DNA from: Streptomyces tsukubensis
GTDB taxonomy: Bacteria; Actinomycetota; Actinomycetes; Streptomycetales; Streptomycetaceae
Reading direction: 5' to 3'
DNA length: 64,000 bases
NCBI RefSeq assembly: GCF_003932715.1
Contig: NZ_CP020700.1
Location: forward strand, 5,540,501 to 5,604,500
The translations under genes and the position numbers were made by a program. Of this stretch, positions 50,919-58,255 are shown in pieces (the first letter of the stretch is position 1; every line of letters begins with the position of its first letter). The notes under the pieces are model-generated. The model saw only the letters and a program-made list of their open reading frames with translations. It did not search any database and was not told the origin of the DNA.

Positions 50919-52056
50919 CAGCCGGTCCTCCTCCGGATTCCCTGATGTGCCGTTCCGCACGGAGCAGCAGTTCGCCCTCCGGCAGAAGGCTGATCCCGCC
51001 CTCCGGACGAGGGTGGTTGCGGTGGAAGACCGTCAGATAGTCCGGCCGGGCCCGAACCCGGTGCCCGGGTACCACCCAGAGCGTCTCGTGGTGCGGAGGC
51101 CCGGCAGGAGCCGGTCCCGCGGACCGGCCCAGCAGCGCGGGATGGGCCCGGTCCTTGATATCGACGGCCCAGCTGCGGCCGTCGGGAAGGCCCACCCGCA
51201 TGATGTACGCCTCCGTGGTCGGCCACATCGTCACGGTCGCGCCGAGCCGGGTGAGCCGCTTCCTCAGGCCGCGCGCGATCCGGCCGGGCCAGGTGACGAA
51301 CTGTCGCAGCGGCCGGTCCAGCTGGACGAGACCCTTGCACTGTTCCGGCGGGATGATCCGGTCGATGGGGGGTTCCCCGCTCTCACTGCGGCAGTAGTCG
51401 CGTTCGCACCACCAGTCGGCATCGCCCACGGGGGTCAGCAGAGTGCCGCAGCGCCGACACTGTGCACACCCGCGCCCGGGGCGCACAAAACAGGAAGGAA
51501 CGGGCTGGTAGATGTTTTCGAGCAGCTCCGGCAGCCCCATCAGCGCAGGATTGCTGATCACCTTGAACCACTCCGTATGGGTGAGTACCGGGTGCTCGAC
51601 CAGCAGCCTGCGGAACGCGCCGTACGACTCGGGGCCGAGGCTCCGGCATCTCTGGAGCGCCCAGCGCAGGACGTCCTGGTGATGCAGGCGTGCCGGGACG
51701 TCGGCCTGGTGCGCCCACCACTCGCGTACGAGTTCCGTCGGCAGTCCGGTGTGTTCGTCCAGCAACCGGTCGGCGGGCCCCGCCGCATCCGCCGGGAGGT
51801 CGAGAAGCCAGTTGGCCAGCGGACGGTCCCGGCACCAGCTGAGCAGTTCCGGGACGGATCGCGGCGGCTCGGCCCGGCGCAGCAGACAGACCAGAGCCGT
51901 ACGGTTCAGGGCCTGGTGGACGACGTGCGGATAGGGGAGGCGAAAGGACGACAGCTCGGTGATGTCTTCCAGGGCCACGACGGCACGAGCCAGTAGCTCC
52001 ACCAGCTCCACACCGGGCTCGTTCTCCCAGTCGGTCGTTGTTCCCGAGGGATGCAC
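50911..52056 (-). CDS. pPIWI-RE-associated REase-fold nuclease with zinc ribbon
   Basis: 381 residues. A helical N-terminal region (about 1-185, VELVELLARAVVALEDI near the start) precedes a cysteine cluster CAQCRRCG ... WWCERDYC (about 196-222), probably a zinc ribbon. The C-terminal domain has YIMRVGLPDGRSWAVDIKD (about 280-300), where Asp and Lys fit a PD-(D/E)xK-type active site reduced to DxK. This is the expected third member of the pPIWI-RE gene set. The GTG at 52056 lies 10 nt after the preceding stop, and its own stop overlaps the helicase start. The long open frame upstream of 52056 is a shadow of the previous gene. Confidence 0.85.
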   Translation of the reverse strand: MHPSGTTTDWENEPGVELVELLARAVVALEDITELSSFRLPYPHVVHQALNRTALVCLLRRAEPPRSVPELLSWCRDRPLANWLLDLPADAAGPADRLLDEHTGLPTELVREWWAHQADVPARLHHQDVLRWALQRCRSLGPESYGAFRRLLVEHPVLTHTEWFKVISNPALMGLPELLENIYQPVPSCFVRPGRGCAQCRRCGTLLTPVGDADWWCERDYCRSESGEPPIDRIIPPEQCKGLVQLDRPLRQFVTWPGRIARGLRKRLTRLGATVTMWPTTEAYIMRVGLPDGRSWAVDIKDRAHPALLGRSAGPAPAGPPHHETLWVVPGHRVRARPDYLTVFHRNHPRPEGGISLLPEGELLLRAERHIRESGGGPADA

Positions 52057-52066
52057 GGGCGAGCCC

Positions 52067-53863
52067 CTATCCTGCGGCCGGGCGCGATGCCCCGCATGCG
52101 GCGGGAGCCGCCCCTGGCGGCGGCACCGGGGCGCCGCCGGGCCGTCGTGAATCCGCCGCCAGATGCTCGCGTCCCTCCCGGCACCAGTCCAGCGCCTCGC
52201 AGTCCCGGCACGGCCGGCCCGGCACTGCCCGGTACACCGTCTCCTCCAGCCAGGGGCCGGCCGTCCTGCGGACGATGTCTCTCGCAGAGGCGAGCACCGA
52301 GGGTTGCCAGGGGTCGATTTCCAGACGGCGAGCGGACTCGGAGCCGAGGAGCTCCAGTTCGATGCGGGACCGGCGGCGATCCCCGTCGGCCAACTCCCCC
52401 GTACGCATGAGCAGTACGGCCAGGGCGAGTTGCGGGTGGTGCACCAGCACCGAACCTCCCTCGTACGGGCGGCGGCCGACGGTCTTGGTCTCCCGCCAGA
52501 CCCACCCGCCACGCCGGGTGTGCAGCAGATCGGGTTTGGCGACGAGCACCAGGTCGAGCACCGGGTCGTAGGCCGTGACCTGTGCCTGGACACGGACCTC
52601 CTCCTCGGGGGCCAGCCGGTCGAGGGGGCACAAGGCAGCATGGCGTTCCACCATCGCAGCCGCAGCGAGAGCGATCTCCGGTGGCAGCCCGGACCAAGCG
52701 GACTCGTCCGGCGCTGCCAGGCCGCGGCAGCCGCGCGGCCGTCGCGTCTCGTGCTGTTCGTTGAGTACGGCGTCGACGGCGCGCCCCCGTCGGACAGCGG
52801 GATTCTCCGGACGGACCGAGCGGAGCTTGAGCTCCCTGGTCAGGTGGTACTTCGCCGGACAGTCCGCATAGGCACGCAGATCGCTGGCCGACAGGCTGCG
52901 CCGGGTGCGGACGCGGACCGGAAGGGGAAGCCCGATGAGACCTGCCTGCTCCCCGTGGCCCGCGGACGACGGCAGCGCACTGCAGCGCCCGGCCCCCGAG
53001 CACTCGACGCAGGAACGGCCCGGCCGTCGTTCGGATCCGTCGAGCATCCTCGTCAGGACGGGTTCCGTGTACCTCCCGAAGTCGCGCGCGGCTTCGGCGG
53101 GAGTGCAGTCCACGGTCGTTCGCGCCGTTCCGTCTCCACAGCCGAAGTCGATGACGCGGATCCGGCTCGGCCCGGGGGCGGACCGGTGCGGATCGACCAC
53201 GGTGTACGGCTCCGGGCGATCCCGCTCCCGGTCGTATCCGGGCCGGCAGGCCCGACCGAAGGCGGTCACGGACGCGGCGGCCGCCACCTCGGCGTCGGGC
53301 CGGTCCTTTTTCGCCGATCCGAAGGAGAGTAGCCAGAGTTCCCGCTGGGTTCCGTCGGCGGAGGCGTACCGTCGTCCCCACGCGGTGCGCTCGTACACAT
53401 GGGCACCGCGTGCGTCGGGACGGGCGTGCACGGGCAGCACATCCCGGACCACCCACTCGTACGCCACCGGCTCGGTGGGCAGCTCGCCCGGGCCACGGTT
53501 GTCCAGCAGGATCCTTCGACGGCTCAGAAAGCGGTCGAGGGCCTCGACCGTCCACTCCACCAGCCCGTCGTGCGCCGGGCGGCCACGTCCGAAACGACCC
53601 CGGGTGCGCCGCAGTTCTTCGACGGCCTCCGCCGGAGAGCGGCCGTGGAACTCGATCCGGTCAAGGGCCGTCATCAAAGGCTTGAGGGCGAACGTGAGAA
53701 ACGGGTCGTACGCAGGCAGCCGGCTCGCCGCCGTCAGCCAGGGCCTGGCCTTCACCGCCAGATGCGCAGGACAGTCGGCGGGATCCTCCCGGGTCAGCGG
53801 AAGGCCCGCGCGAATGAGGCCGAGCTCATCGGAAGTAGCGAGTGGGCGGGGCCAGTTGGACAT
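52067..53863 (-). CDS. RecB/Cas4-type PD-(D/E)xK nuclease with Fe-S-like cysteines
   Basis: 598 residues. The C-terminal half is a RecB-family nuclease: SASDLRAYADCPAKYHL (Cys about 333), AKPDLLH (Asp about 441), WVWRETKTVG (ExK about 453-455), and CRDCEALDWC (about 550-559). The single upstream Cys plus three closing Cys match the Fe-S-binding pattern of Cas4/AddB nucleases. The N-terminal half is less clear but ends with SCVECSGAGRCSAL (about 292-305), which mimics the closing cysteine motif, so it may be a degenerate duplicate. The ATG at 53863 follows AGGAGG. It is the first gene of the pPIWI-RE operon and is divergent from a kinase gene. Confidence 0.82.
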   Translation of the reverse strand: MSNWPRPLATSDELGLIRAGLPLTREDPADCPAHLAVKARPWLTAASRLPAYDPFLTFALKPLMTALDRIEFHGRSPAEAVEELRRTRGRFGRGRPAHDGLVEWTVEALDRFLSRRRILLDNRGPGELPTEPVAYEWVVRDVLPVHARPDARGAHVYERTAWGRRYASADGTQRELWLLSFGSAKKDRPDAEVAAAASVTAFGRACRPGYDRERDRPEPYTVVDPHRSAPGPSRIRVIDFGCGDGTARTTVDCTPAEAARDFGRYTEPVLTRMLDGSERRPGRSCVECSGAGRCSALPSSAGHGEQAGLIGLPLPVRVRTRRSLSASDLRAYADCPAKYHLTRELKLRSVRPENPAVRRGRAVDAVLNEQHETRRPRGCRGLAAPDESAWSGLPPEIALAAAAMVERHAALCPLDRLAPEEEVRVQAQVTAYDPVLDLVLVAKPDLLHTRRGGWVWRETKTVGRRPYEGGSVLVHHPQLALAVLLMRTGELADGDRRRSRIELELLGSESARRLEIDPWQPSVLASARDIVRRTAGPWLEETVYRAVPGRPCRDCEALDWCREGREHLAADSRRPGGAPVPPPGAAPAACGASRPAAG

Positions 53864-54079
53864 GGGCGGGCAAACCTCCTGGAGCCGGGACGGCGATGTC
53901 CAGTGCCGGCCTCAGGGAACCATGTGTTTGTGTACAGAGTCAACGAACGTAGTTCCGTGCGGCGTTGATATCTGTACAGTAGTGGGCCACGCGGACAGGC
54001 GACCGATGTGCGCGCGGTGACGGGTTCCCGGGTGCGGACGGAACGCGGACCGCGGTAGTGGGAAGGCGCGAAGCACGCA
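53864..54079. promoter_or_regulatory. Divergent control region with long inverted repeat
   Basis: Between the nuclease operon and the kinase gene, TGTACAGA-g-TCAACG (53931-53945) pairs with CGTTGA-ta-TCTGTACA (53963-53978): 14 matched base pairs around a 17-nt centre, which itself carries GAAC-gta-GTTC (53945-53955). The element is more AT-rich than its surroundings and lies where promoters for both directions are expected. A TTGACT box on the minus strand lies inside it. It is a strong candidate operator for the whole island; the binding protein is unknown. Confidence 0.6.
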
Positions 54080-55603
54080 GTGAAAAAAGAGCATTTGACG
54101 CTGAACGGGCGCTATCGGCTCGAAGAGAGCTTCTCGGGCGGCATGGCCATGCTGTGGAAGGCGTGGGACACCTACCGTGACACCTGGGTGGCCGTCAAAG
54201 TCCTTCATGAGCGCAACGAGCTGGTCCGACTCCACGAAACCACCGACGGTGAAGCGCTGGAGAGCGACCTGACGACCCGATTCCGTCGTGAGTGCGCCAT
54301 CCTGCGGGAGATCCGGCACCCTGCCATCCCCGCCTGGCTGGACGAGGGGTTCCACGACGGTCGGCCCTATCTGGTGATGGAATGGGTCGAGGGCATGTCG
54401 CTGCATCAGTTCATCGAGACCTACGGACAGTGCGAGCCGTCGGTGGTCGCCTCCCTGATCGTCCAGATGGCTGAGGCGCTCGACTACGCGCACCGGTGCG
54501 GGTTCATCCACCGCGACCTCAACCCCAAGAACGTGATGATCACGCGTGAAGGCGTCGTGCATCTGGTCGACTTCGGCATCGCCATGCCGCTGGACCCCAC
54601 CGTGACCAGGTACACCGCCTACGGCACCCGCAGCCCGGGCACACCCGGCTACACCTCGCCCGAGCAGCACAACGGAGGCGCTGTCGGCGTTCCCTCCGAT
54701 ATCTACTCCCTCGGCTGCGTCGCCTTTGAACTGCACACGGGCCGATGGCCTTTCCACCCGGACTCGGAACGGGACCTGGAGCGTCAGCACGAATCGGACA
54801 AGCCCGCACCGTCGGTCGCCTGGTTCGCCCCCGGCCTGCCCCCGGAGCTCGCGGAAACCGTCGACCGGATGCTGATCAAACCGATCCGGCAGAGGCTCGA
54901 CAGTGTCCCGAAGATCCTGGCCGTGTACCGCGCCTTCCTGCCCTCCGTCGGTGATCCCGAACCGAGCCCCAGGCTGACCCACGACCCCACCCGGCCGTTC
55001 CGCAGGCCCGAATCTCCGGCCCGGACTGCCCGCGGTCGTTCGGCCGCTCCACGGCGGATCCGCCCCGCGCACCGCACCTCCTCCTGGCTCCAGCCGGCCG
55101 CCGCGGCCGCCGCGCTGGAAGCCGCCCGCAACGAACTGCGGAACGGACAGGCGGCCCCGGGGCCGCACTGCGAGGCACTGGAGCGGATGCGGAAGGACGC
55201 CCTGCGCTCCTGGGGGATCCGTGAGGAGGTCACCGCGCGCATCCAACTCATCTGTGCCGACGCACGGTTCGCGGGGGCCGACTCCTCGGCGGATACGGAC
55301 ACGGCGCTCCGGCTCTACCGCGAACTCGTCGTCGAGCTCGCCCAGCACGCGGCGCCCGGCATCCGGGAGGTGTTCCTCAGCGCCCGAGCCGGGGCGTCGA
55401 GCTGTCTGCTGGCTCTGGAGCGGGATCCGGCGCCGGCTTTCGACGGATGGGTGGCGGTCACCTCGGAAACGGCGGAACTGCCGGAACCGCCGGAGGACAC
55501 CCTGCGGCGCTGCCGGGCCCTGGGGGAGGAGTTTCTGCACCTCGGCTTCCGAACCGAGCGGGTCCGGGCGCTGCTCGCGGGACTGCCCACGACCGGCGCA
55601 TAA
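54080..55603 (+). CDS. Serine/threonine protein kinase with unknown C-terminal domain
   Basis: 507 residues. The kinase domain (about 5-275) has a glycine loop FSGGMAMLWKAW, catalytic Lys in WVAVKVL (about 40), IHRDLNPKNVMI (HRD about 144), DFG in LVDFGIAMP (about 165) and the activation end TSPEQH. All catalytic residues are present. After a Pro/Arg-rich linker (about 290-335) comes a helical domain of about 170 residues with no recognised family. No transmembrane helix or PASTA repeat is present, so it should be cytosolic, unlike the usual cell-wall-sensing kinases. The GTG at 54080 gives the best fit. It is divergent from the pPIWI-RE operon and convergent with the methylase. Confidence 0.9.
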   Translation: MKKEHLTLNGRYRLEESFSGGMAMLWKAWDTYRDTWVAVKVLHERNELVRLHETTDGEALESDLTTRFRRECAILREIRHPAIPAWLDEGFHDGRPYLVMEWVEGMSLHQFIETYGQCEPSVVASLIVQMAEALDYAHRCGFIHRDLNPKNVMITREGVVHLVDFGIAMPLDPTVTRYTAYGTRSPGTPGYTSPEQHNGGAVGVPSDIYSLGCVAFELHTGRWPFHPDSERDLERQHESDKPAPSVAWFAPGLPPELAETVDRMLIKPIRQRLDSVPKILAVYRAFLPSVGDPEPSPRLTHDPTRPFRRPESPARTARGRSAAPRRIRPAHRTSSWLQPAAAAAALEAARNELRNGQAAPGPHCEALERMRKDALRSWGIREEVTARIQLICADARFAGADSSADTDTALRLYRELVVELAQHAAPGIREVFLSARAGASSCLLALERDPAPAFDGWVAVTSETAELPEPPEDTLRRCRALGEEFLHLGFRTERVRALLAGLPTTGA

Positions 55604-55607
55604 CACC

Positions 55608-55662
55608 CGGGCTGCTCCGCCCGATGTCATACGGCACCGGGCCACCACGCCGAGGCAGCCCG
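55608..55662. terminator. Weak inverted repeat between convergent kinase and methylase genes
   Basis: CGGGCTGC (55608-55615) can pair with GCAGCCCG (55655-55662) across a 39-nt loop. It is the only structure in the short convergent gap, so it is listed as a possible terminator only. Confidence 0.25.
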
Positions 55663-55670
55663 TGCACCGC

Positions 55671-57677
55671 CTAACGCAGTCTGCCCTCGGCCAGGGCGTC
55701 GCTCAATGCCCCGGTCAGCTCCCGGCCCAGCCCGTTCGCCTGCTGGAGCATTCGCTCCAGCTCGACGATGCGCCGGAAGGCTTCCCCGTAGCGCCGCTGC
55801 TCGGCCAGGGACAGTCGCGGCACTCTGAGTCTGCGCACATCGACCCGGGAGGCATGGGTGGAATGGGAGCCGGCCTGGCGCGCGTTGCCGGGGGAGCGCA
55901 GACAGCCCGCGAGAAACCAGGGGTCGAGGAGCCCGGGATCGGGCCGCAGCGCCAGTATCTGCGGCACGAGCGCCGTCGGCGCGGTTTGCTCGACCCATGC
56001 ATCGAACACCTGCGAGGCACCTACCACGACCACGTCGAGCGGCGCCGTGAGCGTGATGTGCTCCTCGAAGGCCGTCACCTGATGAGGCCCTAGCCAGCCA
56101 GTGGGTTCCGTGCGACGGATCAGGTCATTGACCGTGAGTACGGGTACGGCCCCTCTGGGGCGCGGGCCCTGGTGGACCGCGTCCCTGGGCAGGGTCTGAC
56201 CACCGTGCAGCTCCAGCGCTCCGGCACGGAGCAGTTCGTCGATGCTGGTGGTGGGCGGTTGGACACCGGCCTCCTCCAGTTCCCGCAGCGCGGCCAGGGC
56301 GGACGAAACCTCTGCCAGCCGGGAGAGCGCGGAGGAGAACTCCTCCCACGAACGCCGCGCGCGCCGTGCCGCGGAGCCACGGACCGCCGGAACGTGACGT
56401 GCGGGGGTGAGATCCACCTGCTCGTCCAGGAGGCCGACGACGGGAACGGCGGCGCTCCGGACCGGGCTCACGTCCCGGCTCTCGCCTGCTTCGTGCGCTC
56501 GTACGACAGCAGGCAGTGAGTGCGTCAAGGCATCCCAGTCCACCGGGTCCCGTCCGTCCTTCGTGCCTGTTCCCTCCTCGGTCTCGGCAGCATCGACCAA
56601 CAGCAGGGTCTTGAGCGGATGGGCGTCGGCCGCGGGTTTCCGCAGGAGCCACAGGTGCAGCCCGACGGCATGGGGCGGTGCGGAGCCCGCGGGGAGCGCG
56701 ATCACCGCCCGCAGCGCTCCGGTGCGCAGAAGGCCGGCCCGGATCCTCCGTCCGGCGCGCCGCTTCGCCACGCCCGGAGGGAGCAGCAGTACGGCCGTCC
56801 CGCCGTCCGCCAACCCGGCCAGCGCGTGCTGCACCCAGGCCAGCTCCGATTCCGTACGCGGGGGAAGACCGAAGGTCCAGCGGGTGTCGGTGGCGAGTTC
56901 CTCGTGCCCCCAGTCCCTGGCGTTGTACGGCGGATTGCACAGCACCACGTCGGCCCGTTCGGCAGCCCAGGTATCGTCACGGAGAGTGTCGGTCGTGGCA
57001 ATGCGGGTACGAACGTTCCGCGGCAGCCCCGATGTGCCGATCCGGCCCCTGGCCAACCGTGCGAGTACCGGGCTGACGTCCGATCCCATCAACTCCAGCG
57101 CACGCTCCGACGACCAGCGATGCCCGGCCGCGAGCAGTAGCCCGCCCGTCCCGCAGGCGGGATCCAGTACCGCGCGGGGCCGGTCGCCGAGTACCGCGGC
57201 CAAGGTGACCATCAGTTCTGCGAGGGGAGAGGGCGTCGTGGAAATCTGCCGTACGTGGGTACGGGACCAGCGCTCCAGCAGAAAGTCGTAGGTGGCCCCC
57301 ACTCCACGGCTACGGGCAACCTTCAGCGCCTCCTCGACGGCCGCCAGTTGAGCATTTCCCAGCTTCCCCGATGCCTCCGTCGCCCCTGTGGCCTCGGCCA
57401 CCGCAGCAATGGCCTCGCCGGCCGCCGCCCGCCCCGGCAGAGCGTCGAACTGCGGCCAGAGCCATCGGAGCAGATCCTCCTCGCGCCGCAGCTTCCCGTT
57501 GTCACGGAGCCAGGACTCGACCTCCGCGAGATCGAATTGGGGTGTGGTGTCCGTTCCGCCGACGGGCGCAGGGAAAGTGCTGTACCGCCGCCGCCAGTTG
57601 CTCACTGCCGCCCGCCCCACTCCGGCCAGTCGGGCGATCTCCGCGAGTGCCACGGTGACGGGTGGGATGGAGGGCAT
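55671..57677 (-). CDS. DNA N6-adenine methyltransferase fused to S-like target recognition region
   Basis: 668 residues. An N-terminal helix-turn-helix (VALAEIARLAGVGRAAVSNW, about 8-27) is followed by the methylase domain with SAM motif VLDPACGTGGLLLAA (about 169-183) and catalytic NPPY (about 248-251). The last 230 residues resemble a single HsdS target-recognition half: RRLRVPRLSLAEQRRYGEAF followed by a coiled coil. M and S functions in one chain mean it can probably methylate alone. No HsdR or endonuclease partner is adjacent except the pPIWI-RE nucleases. The ATG at 57677 follows CGGAG. It probably marks self DNA for this island, or is an independent methylase; the sequence does not decide. 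Confidence 0.88.
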   Translation of the reverse strand: MPSIPPVTVALAEIARLAGVGRAAVSNWRRRYSTFPAPVGGTDTTPQFDLAEVESWLRDNGKLRREEDLLRWLWPQFDALPGRAAAGEAIAAVAEATGATEASGKLGNAQLAAVEEALKVARSRGVGATYDFLLERWSRTHVRQISTTPSPLAELMVTLAAVLGDRPRAVLDPACGTGGLLLAAGHRWSSERALELMGSDVSPVLARLARGRIGTSGLPRNVRTRIATTDTLRDDTWAAERADVVLCNPPYNARDWGHEELATDTRWTFGLPPRTESELAWVQHALAGLADGGTAVLLLPPGVAKRRAGRRIRAGLLRTGALRAVIALPAGSAPPHAVGLHLWLLRKPAADAHPLKTLLLVDAAETEEGTGTKDGRDPVDWDALTHSLPAVVRAHEAGESRDVSPVRSAAVPVVGLLDEQVDLTPARHVPAVRGSAARRARRSWEEFSSALSRLAEVSSALAALRELEEAGVQPPTTSIDELLRAGALELHGGQTLPRDAVHQGPRPRGAVPVLTVNDLIRRTEPTGWLGPHQVTAFEEHITLTAPLDVVVVGASQVFDAWVEQTAPTALVPQILALRPDPGLLDPWFLAGCLRSPGNARQAGSHSTHASRVDVRRLRVPRLSLAEQRRYGEAFRRIVELERMLQQANGLGRELTGALSDALAEGRLR

Positions 57678-57997
57678 GGCGTGCTCCGGATCCTGGCAGG
57701 TGGGACCGCGCTAACGTACAACTTGCGGAAGCCGAGCACCATGATCCCGTGAACTGTTGATTGACTCAGTACACACACTGCCAGGTTCCGTATGCGGAGC
57801 GTTCGGCCGGTGTCGCGAGAGATGCTTCGGGCCGGAATCCAGGCTGTCTTCCCCGGCGGTCCCCGCGGAGCGGGCCGGGTATCCCGGCTCGGTGGCGGTT
57901 GCGCACGGTGAAGCAGGAACAGTGGCCTCTGCGCGGCGGGCACAACAAAAAGATCCCGATCGACGTTTCCATCGAATCGGGATCCTTTTACAGAAAG
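57678..57997. other. Intergenic region between the methylase and tRNA genes
   Basis: 320 bp with no convincing gene; short open frames here overlap the tRNA or its terminator. It must contain the methylase promoter. The only clear structure is the tRNA terminator at 57947-57988. Confidence 0.5.
57947..57988 (-). terminator. Rho-independent terminator of the tRNA-Arg gene
   Basis: GATCCCGAT (57952-57960) pairs with ATCGGGATC (57976-57984). On the minus strand the stem is preceded by AAAAG and followed by CTTTTT, a classic T-tract terminator about 14 nt past the tRNA 3' end. Because the flanking A and T runs are symmetrical it may work in both directions. Confidence 0.9.
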
Positions 57998-58069
57998 TGC
58001 CCCCGGCAGGATTCGAACCTGCGCACACGGCTCCGGAGGCCGTTGCTCTATCCCCTGAGCTACGGGGGC
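57998..58069 (-). tRNA. tRNA-Arg(CCG)
   Basis: A 72-nt cloverleaf. The acceptor stem GCCCCCG pairs with CGGGGGC followed by discriminator A; the D-arm region is GCTCAGGGGATAGAGC; the anticodon arm ACGGC-CTCCGGA-GCCGT places CCG in the anticodon; and the T-arm is GCAGGTTCGAATCCTGC. CCA is not encoded. CGG is a common arginine codon in this genome. The 3' end faces the pPIWI-RE island, and a clear terminator follows. Confidence 0.96.
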
Positions 58070-58113
58070 GCACTGTCTGCCTCGGTGTTGTTGCCGTCGG
58101 CGTGACGGGTAGA

Positions 58114-58144
58114 ACACTACCAGCTCTTCGAGGGTGCCCGTGAA
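58114..58144 (-). promoter_or_regulatory. Candidate promoter of the tRNA-Arg gene
   Basis: On the minus strand, TTCACG (58139-58144) and TAGTGT (58114-58119) are separated by 19 bp and lie 45 nt ahead of the tRNA 5' end. The match to TTGACN/TANNNT is moderate. Confidence 0.35.
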
Positions 58145-58255
58145 CAGGTATTTCGAGGGATCGGACGGGCCGCGGGAGCGGACCCGAGTCGCCCGGAGGG
58201 GGTGGAAGTGGGGAAAACCCGGACGCAGCCCCGGACGCGGACCTACTCTCAAGTT

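Noticed and set aside
50957..52641. A 576-codon frame for the REase protein starting at 52641
   Set aside because: The part before 52056 lies inside the RecB-like nuclease gene in another frame and shows no coding pattern; GTG 52056 directly after the upstream stop fits better.
44099..58069. Direct repeats (att sites) flanking the pPIWI-RE island
   Set aside because: I looked for a copy of the tRNA-Arg 3' segment beyond the far end and saw none, and no integrase or transposase is present.
57757..58143. Short open frames across the tRNA-Arg gene
   Set aside because: They overlap the tRNA and its terminator and have no ribosome site or recognisable content.
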